A stretch of 32,715 nt of DNA from Planctomycetaceae bacterium (GTDB lineage: Bacteria > Planctomycetota > Planctomycetia > Pirellulales > Pirellulaceae). The number at the start of each line of letters is the position of its first letter. Position 1 is the first letter of the stretch. The stretch covers positions 1 through 32,715 of the forward strand of contig CANHVO010000029.1 of NCBI GenBank assembly GCA_947463915.1. The letters are read 5' to 3'. The notes under the pieces are model-generated. The model was not told the DNA's origin, ran no database searches, and saw only the letters and a program-made list of their open reading frames with translations. This document shows, piece by piece, positions 8,004 to 15,617 of this stretch. A program made the translations under genes and the position numbers.

Positions 8004-9260
8004 ATGCAACCACCACCAAATATCGATGAACTCTTGACAGGATTGCTTGACGGCAACCTATCCGAGGGAGAACTGCGCCAATTGGAAGCGGCCATGGCTG
8101 CGGATCGTACTCTAGAAAAGCAGTTGGAAACGCTTAGAAAAATGCGATCCGACTTGCTAATCCATCGTCCGAAAGGGCGTTTAGGAGCGGATTTCGCCAA
8201 GCGAGTGACCGCCATGGCGGAGGAGCGGGCGCGTGCCAATGCTCCACATTCGGCTCCCACCGTTGCCCCAAAATTGCGTTTGGCGCCGTGGGTTTATTCT
8301 GGAGTCGCATCCGCAGCGGTCTTTGCTTTCATTATGTTAGCGATGCCCTCGGACTCCAAAGACCAAACGCTCATGGCAAAGACAACCTTGCCAGCGGAAA
8401 TCCAGGCAGCGACGCCAGGGGAAATCCCCTCTGTGGGAGCTTTGGAATCGCAACTGCATGTTGCCGAATCGAAGGTTGCGGAAGGCACGATCCGAAAGCC
8501 GAATTCACCCGCTGTCGTCAAAGAACTTGAGCAGGCAAATTCATTGGCTGGCGTTTTACCGCCATCTCAAAACGATGAAGCCCAGAAGAAAGATCTTGGC
8601 AGCGTTCCGGCCTCAACTGAAAATCCGGATACGTCTAACGTTGCCTCGAATTCGAAAGACAAACTCTACAACGAAAAAAGCCTCAAGAACGCAAAAACGA
8701 AACTTGGTCCTAATCTGCTCACCAAGAATATGTTGACTCTCGTTGTCGATATTTCTCTCACGAAGAGTGCAATTGATAATGAGGTATTGGAATCGATCCT
8801 GTCTCGGCATGACATTGCGATGACCGAGCAGCAAATCTTATCCGTCGAAGAGCTTTCAAATCTTGAAAAGACAAGCCTTGCAGGCAAACCGGTTGACGAT
8901 GGTTCCGGAGAAATAGGAATCATTTTTATTCGAGCCCCGGGAACGAATGTGAACCAAGCGATCGAGGATATCTTGAAGGAAGAGAAGTCCTTTCCACAGG
9001 TTGGCATGGATATCCAAATGGACGATTCGTTGAGAGCGTTTGTTACGGAATTGAGCGCGATCCGCGTCATCGCGGAACGCAAAGGTCAGGCTCGTCATCT
9101 TCGTAGTACCCCTAGAGAATCTCTAATGTCCTTTGCGGAAGGTTCGAAAAAGCTTCCCCCATTGAAACGAAAGACAGAGAAATCGGGTATGTCAGCAATT
9201 CTCAAGGCAGATGGACGTGCCTTGTCGAATGCTCTGCTGATCATTCGCCAGGCAAAATAA
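8004..9260 (+). CDS. Anti-sigma-like single-pass membrane protein
   Basis: A 418-residue protein. Residues 8-60 (DELLTGLLDGNLSEGELRQL onward, then DFAKRV) match the helical N-terminal part of anti-sigma factors that bind ECF sigma factors, but the usual zinc-binding His and Cys residues are absent. A membrane helix at about 95-112 (SGVASAAVFAFIMLAM) divides this cytoplasmic part from a long extracytoplasmic part: a low-complexity linker to about 245, then a folded domain beginning TLVVDISLTKSAIDNEVLESIL. Such proteins normally sit just downstream of their sigma-factor gene, but no sigma gene is beside this one; the upstream neighbour is divergent. The start ATG at 8004 has a poor ribosome binding site. 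A role in transmembrane signalling is inferred from the domain pattern. Confidence 0.72.
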   Translation: MQPPPNIDELLTGLLDGNLSEGELRQLEAAMAADRTLEKQLETLRKMRSDLLIHRPKGRLGADFAKRVTAMAEERARANAPHSAPTVAPKLRLAPWVYSGVASAAVFAFIMLAMPSDSKDQTLMAKTTLPAEIQAATPGEIPSVGALESQLHVAESKVAEGTIRKPNSPAVVKELEQANSLAGVLPPSQNDEAQKKDLGSVPASTENPDTSNVASNSKDKLYNEKSLKNAKTKLGPNLLTKNMLTLVVDISLTKSAIDNEVLESILSRHDIAMTEQQILSVEELSNLEKTSLAGKPVDDGSGEIGIIFIRAPGTNVNQAIEDILKEEKSFPQVGMDIQMDDSLRAFVTELSAIRVIAERKGQARHLRSTPRESLMSFAEGSKKLPPLKRKTEKSGMSAILKADGRALSNALLIIRQAK

Positions 9261-9371
9261 GCCGGCGGACGTTAGCCAAAATGGTACTCTGTCACTCACT
9301 TTGTTAACGGAACGGCTCGCGCCCCGCCGCTTCAAAGCACGATAGTTCCATAATCAGCCGACAGTTCCGGT

Positions 9372-10331
9372 TTACTCTAATCCGTCATGCAGACGGTGCA
9401 ACATTAGCTGTGCCATATCGACCTGCAGTGCTCCAGCGGTCGCACGCCAACCAGGTACCGCATTCAGCTCAAGTAAAATGTTGCGACCATCTCGCGTTGG
9501 CAGAATATCCACGCCAATCATCCAGCCGCCGATGGCCTTGCAAGCTCGAAAGGCAATTGAGATTTGCTCGAAGGTGGGTTCATGTGAAATCGCCTTGCCG
9601 CCACGCGAAACATTCGAACGCCAGTCGCCATGATTCTCTCGGCGAACACAGAATAGTTCCTCCCCGACGACTAACAATCTCAAATCGTAGCCCTCGCTTT
9701 CCAGAAACTCTTGGATGTAGATGACCGATTGAAGTTGCTCTAATGTGCTGAATACACGCCAAGCCATATCCGAATCTGTTACACGCACTATTCCTCGGCC
9801 TTCTCCTCCGAAGATGGGTTTAACGATACAGTCGCCACCGAGCGATTCCCAAGCCTGTAAAGCATCTTCGCGCGTCTGACAGCAAATGGTTCTCGGGGTT
9901 TGAATTCCTGCCCTTTGAGCGATGTCCAACGTCAACCATTTGTCGATTGCCATTTCCAAACATCGAGGTGGATTCAAAATCGGAACACCAGACGCTTGGG
10001 CGGCATGCAACGCGTTCATTCGAAACACGATCTGCTCGACAGAGCCCAATGGCATCGAGCGGACCAGCACTGTATCGCAATCCGAAAGTCCAATCGCTTT
10101 GGACTCGTCTGTACTGTCGCCGGTCTGCGACCACGTTGTCGCTCGCGGTAGGCCTAGCCCAGTCGACCAAACACTTAATTTCTGAAACGACAGTGATTCG
10201 ATGGTCGTCGGTCGGCACGCGGGCATTTCACTGGCTGCGCGTTGCAAATCTCTCATGTACCAGCCGGTCGGCGAACCCAATACACCAACTTTCAATGCGC
10301 GATCCGATGTGGCAGGAAGCCCGCGATTCAT
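9372..10331 (-). CDS. RimK-type ATP-grasp ligase linked to tetrahydromethanopterin
   Basis: A 319-residue ATP-grasp protein. Visible motifs in order: NPPRCLEMAIDKWLT, CIVKPIFGGEGRGIVRV (the ATP-binding lysine and glycine loop), YDLRLLVVG, NVSRGG and the magnesium-binding LLELNAVPGWRA end. These place it with RimK-like enzymes that add an amino acid, often glutamate, to a carboxylate using ATP. Its ATG overlaps the mch stop codon in an ATGA, so the two are translationally coupled. RimK-like enzymes such as MptN add glutamate to tetrahydromethanopterin in archaea, and similar genes accompany mch in methylotrophs; action on the cofactor side chain is therefore the best inference, while another substrate is possible. 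Cytoplasmic, no signal peptide. Confidence 0.85.
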   Translation of the reverse strand: MNRGLPATSDRALKVGVLGSPTGWYMRDLQRAASEMPACRPTTIESLSFQKLSVWSTGLGLPRATTWSQTGDSTDESKAIGLSDCDTVLVRSMPLGSVEQIVFRMNALHAAQASGVPILNPPRCLEMAIDKWLTLDIAQRAGIQTPRTICCQTREDALQAWESLGGDCIVKPIFGGEGRGIVRVTDSDMAWRVFSTLEQLQSVIYIQEFLESEGYDLRLLVVGEELFCVRRENHGDWRSNVSRGGKAISHEPTFEQISIAFRACKAIGGWMIGVDILPTRDGRNILLELNAVPGWRATAGALQVDMAQLMLHRLHDGLE

Positions 10332-11341
10332 ACCGACGCCACTGGATTTGTAGGTTCCACGAACAATTCACCGAACGATTGCTCGAGGATATCTGGTCGA
10401 AGCTTTCCATAGCGGAACGAACGCCCTGACTTGAGATTGACGATCGTAATCATGGCTGGGCTAAACAAGCCTGGGTCGACCTTGTAAAAATCATACTCGT
10501 ATTTTTTGAACGTCTTGGCGAATGGAATGCCATAATCGCGAGACGCGAGACTCGGAACCTTGGAGCCGATCTCTTGAATCTGATCATCGGTCGCGTTGAC
10601 CCAAAGTGTAACGTGTCCGCCATAAAGAATAGCATCGTTGGTCCTACCGATCCCCTGCACAAAGTCCAAAGCTGGTGGCGGCAACGGGGCTGTACCGAAG
10701 CCGGATACAACAGAACACAAATCGAAGCCCAACTCGAATAGCTTATGCATGGACGTTTCGACGCTTCGCGCAACAACTTGGACCGTTCCTGCAATCGATC
10801 GCGTCGGAGCCACACAGATCACGGTGTTTTCGACTGCGACACCGCATTCGGTCGCAATCAATTCTGCAATCGAAGCGTTCGGGATCGAATCGCACTCCAA
10901 TACCCCTACAGCAGACGAGCTTGGATCGGAAAGATGGAGAGTCTGAAGCACATGCTCTTTACCGCGCTTAACTCGCATCGGGCCACTCCCCATCGCAAAG
11001 AATTTATCTTTCTTGACGGGCCATCCCGCGTACTGCGATGCCATGCAAGCGTGAACGGGATCATCGGTAACCACCTGGACAATCCCCCACGGACCAACCG
11101 AAGGATTCGAAGGGCAAAGCGAAATCTCGGCTCGACCGGCCATGCAAATACGGGCAAGTATCAATCCAGCGTTTACTCCACCGGCAGCATTGACTCCGAA
11201 GTCCAAAACGGTTGCGCCGTTGTCTAACTTATGCGATTCAACTCGCCATGCGGTTGCATTGTCGGAAGTTGTTTGGCAAAGTTGGAAGGCAGACTCATTG
11301 AGAAGGTGCGGGGTGGGCGATTGAAGGGGCTCGTGAATCAT
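10328..11341 (-). CDS. mch: Methenyl-tetrahydromethanopterin cyclohydrolase
   Basis: A 337-residue protein with the length and sequence character of Mch, which interconverts 5,10-methenyl- and 5-formyl-tetrahydromethanopterin in the cytoplasm. The middle pathway is used for formaldehyde oxidation or detoxification in methylotrophs and planctomycetes, and for methanogenesis in archaea. Family segments seen include LDFGVNAAGGVNAG, AQYAGWP-like SQYAGWPVKKDKFFAMGSGPMR, APTRSIAGTVQVVARSVETS, GIGRTNDAILYGG and SRDYGIPFAKTFKKYEYDFY. The start ATG at 11341 fits the family N-terminus; no strong ribosome binding site is seen. The other pathway genes (fae, mtdB, fhc) are not in the window. It is the first gene of a two-gene operon with the ATP-grasp ligase. 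Confidence 0.95.
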   Translation of the reverse strand: MIHEPLQSPTPHLLNESAFQLCQTTSDNATAWRVESHKLDNGATVLDFGVNAAGGVNAGLILARICMAGRAEISLCPSNPSVGPWGIVQVVTDDPVHACMASQYAGWPVKKDKFFAMGSGPMRVKRGKEHVLQTLHLSDPSSSAVGVLECDSIPNASIAELIATECGVAVENTVICVAPTRSIAGTVQVVARSVETSMHKLFELGFDLCSVVSGFGTAPLPPPALDFVQGIGRTNDAILYGGHVTLWVNATDDQIQEIGSKVPSLASRDYGIPFAKTFKKYEYDFYKVDPGLFSPAMITIVNLKSGRSFRYGKLRPDILEQSFGELFVEPTNPVASV

Positions 11342-11475
11342 TGGCTACATTGCAGTCTAAGGTTGGAAATGGATCAGAATGCGATTATAGGGGACTTCTT
11401 GGTTACCACCATCCATGGCACGAATCCATGCCCGTTTGGGCAACGCAATTAAGCACTTTCCGGCGAGCATCCAGG

Positions 11476-11585
11476 CTGTTGATTTAATCCTAACCCGAAG
11501 CGTAAGCGAGGGGGCCCTTGCCCCTCGCTTACGCTTCGGGTTGTGATAGGAACTTTGCCTAGCGGCAAACCCATTAAATCAACAG
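11476..11585. repeat. 110-bp MITE-like element, copy B
   Basis: Terminal inverted repeats CTGTTGATTTAAT (11476-11488) and ATTAAATCAACAG (11573-11585) enclose a perfect long hairpin. Its 22-nt arms are 11492-11513 and 11521-11542, with a seven-base loop; the left arm begins AACCCGAAGCGTAAGCG. Copy A at 6365-6474 has the same ends and length but a different interior. Confidence 0.75.
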
Positions 11586-11594
11586 GCCCCATAG

Positions 11595-11665
11595 GTAGCA
11601 GGTTTCGTGAGAAACCTGCGCTCAAGAGCCCTTAATTAAATCAGGTTTCTCACGAAACCTGCTAC
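11595..11665. repeat. Perfect REP-like pair of GTAG hairpins
   Basis: Two 24-nt units, 11595-11618 and 11642-11665, are perfect inverted copies. Each consists of GTAG followed by an 8-bp hairpin, CAGGTTTC-GTGA-GAAACCTG. A foot of GTAG before a hairpin, in head-to-head pairs, is the layout of REP sequences and their paired form (BIME) known from enterobacteria and pseudomonads. Confidence 0.8.
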
Positions 11666-11699
11666 TTCATTGGCGAAAATGCTTTTTCGTTTTCGCGAT

Positions 11700-12122
11700 C
11701 TAAATCGCGAGTTGACTTGCGACATCACCAATCGTCGTCCAGTTCCCTTCGTCGACACGATGAACCCTAGCAACTCGATCCATTTCGCTAAAATCAACCT
11801 GGCTGTAAACTAGCTCCGATTCCTTTGTGAACTTTCCGTGGTCGCGACCGCAAACCACCGAGCATAAGATAATCCATTGCCGAGCGCTGCACGCTCCCTT
11901 GATTTCAACGTATTCCAGTCTCCCGTTCAGATCATACACCATGCCGTCCATTTGGCTGGGCGGAACACTGCCGTGGTCCACCCAGACAAAGGAGCCGTCC
12001 ATTTCAAAGTACATGCCTGGCATTTCCCCCAATCGTTCCGCCAGTTTCTCAAACGATTGCGGTAGTTGTTTGCCTGGATGGGGATGGATTTGGACAAAGA
12101 TTTGCATGCAACTCTCTCGCAT
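11700..12122 (-). CDS. Hypothetical protein
   Basis: A 140-residue soluble protein with no signal peptide, membrane segment or recognised domain. The sequence begins MRESCMQIFVQIHPHPGK, contains a beta-rich GMYFEMDGSFVWVDHG and DLNGRLEYVEIKGACS, and ends IGDVASQLAI. The ATG at 12122 follows AAGGAG after nine bases; the ATG at 12107, giving MQIFVQ, is an alternative with a weaker site. It diverges from the AAA ATPase gene, about 140 bases separating the two starts. No function can be proposed from the sequence. Confidence 0.6.
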   Translation of the reverse strand: MRESCMQIFVQIHPHPGKQLPQSFEKLAERLGEMPGMYFEMDGSFVWVDHGSVPPSQMDGMVYDLNGRLEYVEIKGACSARQWIILCSVVCGRDHGKFTKESELVYSQVDFSEMDRVARVHRVDEGNWTTIGDVASQLAI

Positions 12123-12260
12123 TGGAACGCTCTCCTTGAAGTGGTACACCAAAAGGATAACGGATCGTTTACAATCACAAAGACGTATCCAGAGTCAAAC
12201 CGTTTTATTTCGGCTGGGCCCGTTCGGGCTGCCGCTAAACCAATCGCCACTCGAGACATT

Positions 12261-14051
12261 ATGAGTTCAGTCGTCCAAGTGCCCACCGGGGATTTGCCCA
12301 CAGCCTCCTACCCGTTTTTCGGTAATCTTGCCCGCATTATCAACTCGGGACAAGCTCGATCGATTGTCATTTCAGGCAATATTTATGATTTGTACTTCGA
12401 TGGTAAGCAATACGCCCCCTTGCTCTCTTTTATTCAAACGAAGACCCAGATCCCGGGCCTGATTCAGGTCGTCTATGAATTGAATGGGCCGGTGCGAGTC
12501 TCCGAAGAGGACAAAGTAAAGCTACGTGAAGCCTGGGCTGCTTGGAAAAATGGTGTCTCGATCGACGCCATTCCGATGCGAGAGGTTCTTAACGATGGCA
12601 GCAAGTTTGACTTGAGACGCCGAGAATTCGATCAATATTTGCGAGATGCAATAGGCAACGCAACCCAAGCTCTCGAGTTCTTGCGGCAGCTTACGATATG
12701 CTCACGGACATGCCTCAAGGAAAACCTTTTGATCCTGATCGAGGGGGCGGACATGCTACTCCCTGCGGGTGATGGCGACGTCGCCCGGATGAACGACGCG
12801 CAAGTTCGACGAATTGCGATCGTGACGGATTGGTTTGGTGATCCGACGTTCTTCGGCGGCAAGGACACGGTCCTTCTTTTTGCTGAGTCGCGAAGCCTGA
12901 TTCATCCTCGCATTTCGCGAATGCCTCAAGTGGTTTCCATCGATGTTGCGGCACCCGACCTCGCTTCGCGAAAGCACTTCATTCAATGCCATGGCTCCCT
13001 GGGTAAAGGCTTCGTGCAACCATCCCCGGATACAGTCGCCGAAGCGACGGCTGGCCTGAGTATTCACGCCATGCGGCAATTGCTTCTGGCGGCGGACTAT
13101 GCTCAGAAACCGATCGAGCGACAGGATACGACTCTTCAAGTCGAACAGTTTATTCAATCGCAATTGGGCGAAGATGTTATCGAGTTCAAAAAGCCATCGC
13201 AGGCGTTGAAGGACGTGATTGGATTCTCCAAGCTCAAGGAGTTCCTCAACGTTTACTTGATACCACGCATGAAGCTGCCAGACGATCGTGCTTTGCCGGG
13301 AGCTGCTATTGCCGGACCGATCGGTGGCGGCAAGACATTCATCTTTGAGGCAGTGGCAGCCGAATTGGATATGCCAGTCCTAGTTCTCAAGAACATTCGC
13401 AGCCAATGGTTTGGACAAACCGACGTGATCTTTGAACGGTTGCGGCGCGTGCTGGAAGCGTTAGAAAAAGTAGTCATCTTCGTCGACGAGGCTGACACGC
13501 AGTTCGGCAGTGTTGGCGAAGGAGCTCATGAAACGGAACGACGACTCACGGGCAAGATTCAAGGGATGATGAGCGATCCTCGGTTGCGAGGCAAAGTGAT
13601 TTGGCTTTTGATGACAGCTCGAATCCACTTGCTATCGCCCGACATTCGCCGACCAGGGCGCGTCGGGGATTTGATCATTCCAATCTTGGACCCCATCGGC
13701 GAAGATCGAAAAGAATTTATTCGCTGGATGTTGAAACCGACCAAGATCGACAACGATGAATTGGTGAACTGGTTGGACGCTGAGGGGCTCGAGCAAGACT
13801 TTTCCTCGGCTGGCTATGCCGCACTTAGAAGTCAATTCAAAGCCATTCCACCCAAAGATGAGGATGACCTGAAGAGCATCATTCGAGACTTCATGTCTCC
13901 CGCAATCAAACAGACGCGAAGGTATCAGACTCTCCAGGCCCTCATCAACTGCACGAGACGCTCATTGTTGCCGGACCCAAACATCACGGAAAAGGATCGG
14001 GCCTTAATGGAAGACGAGATCCGAATGCTGGAACTGCAGGGTATCCGTTAG
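12261..14051 (+). CDS. AAA+ ATPase, Ycf46-like
   Basis: A 596-residue protein with two parts. The N-terminal half (to about 260) resembles the degenerate ATPase-like half of Ycf46-type proteins: LLILIEGADMLLP, then a ...SRSLIHPRISRMPQVV segment resembling a remnant sensor region. The C-terminal half is an active-looking AAA+ module: Walker A GPIGGGKT at about 352-359, pore-loop-like SQWFGQT, Walker B VVIFVDEAD at about 404-412, and RRPGR with the likely arginine finger at about 463-467. It is preceded by DVIGFSKLKEFL, equivalent to the GLEnLK linker of Ycf46. Substrate is unknown; cytoplasmic. The frame is open to 12066, but ATG at 12261 begins the conserved-looking part and avoids overlap with the divergent gene. 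Confidence 0.82.
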   Translation: MSSVVQVPTGDLPTASYPFFGNLARIINSGQARSIVISGNIYDLYFDGKQYAPLLSFIQTKTQIPGLIQVVYELNGPVRVSEEDKVKLREAWAAWKNGVSIDAIPMREVLNDGSKFDLRRREFDQYLRDAIGNATQALEFLRQLTICSRTCLKENLLILIEGADMLLPAGDGDVARMNDAQVRRIAIVTDWFGDPTFFGGKDTVLLFAESRSLIHPRISRMPQVVSIDVAAPDLASRKHFIQCHGSLGKGFVQPSPDTVAEATAGLSIHAMRQLLLAADYAQKPIERQDTTLQVEQFIQSQLGEDVIEFKKPSQALKDVIGFSKLKEFLNVYLIPRMKLPDDRALPGAAIAGPIGGGKTFIFEAVAAELDMPVLVLKNIRSQWFGQTDVIFERLRRVLEALEKVVIFVDEADTQFGSVGEGAHETERRLTGKIQGMMSDPRLRGKVIWLLMTARIHLLSPDIRRPGRVGDLIIPILDPIGEDRKEFIRWMLKPTKIDNDELVNWLDAEGLEQDFSSAGYAALRSQFKAIPPKDEDDLKSIIRDFMSPAIKQTRRYQTLQALINCTRRSLLPDPNITEKDRALMEDEIRMLELQGIR

Positions 14052-14070
14052 GCAACGACTGGCTAGGCGA

Positions 14071-14979
14071 ATGACACTCAACCAAGGCTACCGCTATCGA
14101 CAGATCCTTGGTCCCATTGCCACCGGGCAAACAACACTTTCTTATTTAGTGGCCAACTTTGCCCATTCTACAGAGGACCAATGGAGAGATCGCTTGGCTG
14201 CTGGCGAAGTCGAGATAGATCATCGGCTTGCAATCGAGACAGAGTCCTTGCGTCCAGGTATGGAGTTGATTTGGAACCGACCTGGTTGGCTTGAGCCAGA
14301 GACGCCACAGAGCTTTTCGCTGGTGTACCGCGATGAGGACATTGTGGTGGTCGACAAACCGAGTGGATTGCCAACGATCCCTGGCGGAGGATTCTATCTC
14401 AACACGCTGTTGAGTATGGTTCAAGTCACGTTTCCTGAAGCACGTCCATTGCATCGCCTAGGGCGAGCCACGTCCGGCTTGGTCTTGTTCGCGTTGAATA
14501 GCCAGATGGCGTCGCGACTGTCCAAAAACTGGAACAAAGTGCAAAAACAATATCGGGCTTTGAGCGGCTCAGTTGCTGCTGAGGAAAGTTATGACATACA
14601 GGCTCCCATTGGTAAGCTTGAGCATCCAAGACTAGGAACGGTCTACGCAGCCAGCGAAATGGGCAAGCCGTCGCGAAGCGTGGCTAGGGTTCTGGAGCGA
14701 CGATCGGAGTCCACGCTTTTTGAAGTGGACTTGCATTCAGGTCGCCCACATCAGATCCGCATTCACCTTGCCTACCTCGGCCATCCATTACTCGGCGATC
14801 CTTTGTATGCCTCCGGCGGTCAACCATTGCTGAACCAACCCGGCCTACCTGGCGATTCTGGCTACTGGCTACACGCGAAGCGACTTGTCTTTGATCATCC
14901 TTTCACAGGCGAACGGATGGAATTGGATGCACCTCCTCCAACGTTATTGAGAGTTCAATCGAAAGAGGAGGATGAATGA
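14071..14979 (+). CDS. RluA-family RNA pseudouridine synthase with altered active-site motif
   Basis: A 302-residue protein with an S4-like N-terminal part (about 15-70) and an RluA-type catalytic domain starting at LVYRDEDIVVVDKPSGLPT (about 85-102). The late motif GRPHQIRIHLAYLGHPLLGD is typical for the family. In most relatives the active-site motif is HRLDxxTSG with a catalytic Asp; here it reads HRLGRATSG, with Gly at position 131. I recall an HRLG-type subfamily, including plant homologues, so this may be a natural variant, but the nucleophile cannot be assigned from this motif. It starts 19 nt after the ATPase gene and is probably cotranscribed. The RNA target is unknown. Confidence 0.85.
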   Translation: MTLNQGYRYRQILGPIATGQTTLSYLVANFAHSTEDQWRDRLAAGEVEIDHRLAIETESLRPGMELIWNRPGWLEPETPQSFSLVYRDEDIVVVDKPSGLPTIPGGGFYLNTLLSMVQVTFPEARPLHRLGRATSGLVLFALNSQMASRLSKNWNKVQKQYRALSGSVAAEESYDIQAPIGKLEHPRLGTVYAASEMGKPSRSVARVLERRSESTLFEVDLHSGRPHQIRIHLAYLGHPLLGDPLYASGGQPLLNQPGLPGDSGYWLHAKRLVFDHPFTGERMELDAPPPTLLRVQSKEEDE

Positions 14980-15029
14980 TGTTCCAATTGATGCTTAGGC
15001 GGGCGGCGGGAGAGAACACACCACGATTC

Positions 15030-15083
15030 TTAGCTGGATTCGCCAGAATTCAGTACGTTCTGAATTCTGGCGAATCCAGCTAC
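15030..15083. repeat. Long perfect hairpin, REP-like
   Basis: Arms 15031-15053 and 15060-15082 are perfect 23-nt inverses separated by TACGTT. Within each arm GAATTC-type palindromes remain, and CTAC (15080-15083) gives GTAG at the foot of the reverse copy, while the left foot reads TTAG. A related, less perfect copy lies at 25866-25970 inside a coding region. It follows the pseudouridine synthase stop and could terminate transcription. Confidence 0.75.
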
Positions 15084-15171
15084 GGTAGTTTTCCGCCCGC
15101 GGCTCAATTTGACCAAAGTGAGTGCCATTCAGCTTAGATCCAGCGGAATCCTTTTGGGTAGACCTGCCAAC

Positions 15172-15204
15172 AAAAAAAGGAACAACCGAATCGATTGTTC
15201 CTTT
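15172..15204 (-). terminator. Rho-independent terminator
   Basis: Read on the minus strand, AAAGGAACAA (complement of 15195-15204) pairs with TTGTTCCTTT (complement of 15176-15185) across a nine-base loop, and the stem runs directly into seven T residues. It lies 20 bases past the stop of the lipoprotein gene and ends the DUF1559/lipoprotein operon. It is the clearest terminator in the window. Confidence 0.85.
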
Positions 15205-15223
15205 GATCTGTATCTCGACGAGA

Positions 15224-15616
15224 CTACTTCCTTGGCGGTAAATCCGAAGTCGAAACTTTATGAAATTTCCCGTCTTCTTTAATGGCCCATCCATCACCTG
15301 ATTCAGCCTTGGTCTCATACGAGATGACTTGAGGAGATGTTGCGTTGTCCAGGATTTGCTTACCCCATACCATCTTCAACTCGCCATTTTTCAATGCAGC
15401 GATGGCCTTAGGAAAGCGGCTCTCGTATTGATCCAGGTCCTTGACGCTTTTCAGTGGAGCTCCGCCGTAGGTAGACTCCAAAATCAAAGCTTGAGTGTCA
15501 ACGAGAGCTTCCGAGACTCCAGCTGGAACTGAAGGGACTGCGGAAGTTGAAGACGAGCAACCGCCGGCTGCGAATCCCGCTAAACAAATAGCTAAACAGA
15601 AAAGTACTTTTTGCAT
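15224..15616 (-). CDS. Small lipoprotein downstream of a DUF1559 gene
   Basis: A 130-residue predicted lipoprotein: signal MQKVLFCLAICLAGFAAGGC with Cys 20 as the likely lipidation site, a Ser-rich linker, then a globular segment containing LDQYESRFPKAIAALKNGEL and a GWAIKEDGKFHKVS tail. The ATG lies one base after the stop of the DUF1559 gene, so the two are an operon. Small lipoproteins behind DUF1559 genes are common in planctomycetes; their role is not known, and attachment of the prepilin-like protein to the outer envelope is only a guess. The frame is open far upstream but that part is antisense-like shadow of the neighbouring gene. Confidence 0.75.
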   Translation of the reverse strand: MQKVLFCLAICLAGFAAGGCSSSTSAVPSVPAGVSEALVDTQALILESTYGGAPLKSVKDLDQYESRFPKAIAALKNGELKMVWGKQILDNATSPQVISYETKAESGDGWAIKEDGKFHKVSTSDLPPRK

Positions 15617-15617
15617 G

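Larger units (their letters stand above)
11342..11699. other. Repeat-dense intergenic region
   Basis: No gene is present. The region holds the 110-bp element copy B (11476-11585) and a paired-hairpin repeat (11595-11665) only ten bases apart. The promoter for mch should lie at about 11342-11450, but no clear promoter motif was recognised. Confidence 0.6.

Noticed and set aside
7702-8037. A plus-strand frame crossing the promoter region of the anti-sigma-like gene
   Set aside because: No start signal, it overlaps the better gene in another frame, and the sequence is not protein-like.
12066-12260. N-terminal extension of the AAA ATPase by 65 residues
   Set aside because: It overlaps the start of the divergent gene and reads as unrelated sequence; the ATG at 12261 is the simpler start.
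14995-15318. A minus-strand frame after the lipoprotein gene
   Set aside because: Part of it is a translation of the hairpin repeat at 15030-15083, and it overlaps the lipoprotein gene and crosses its terminator.
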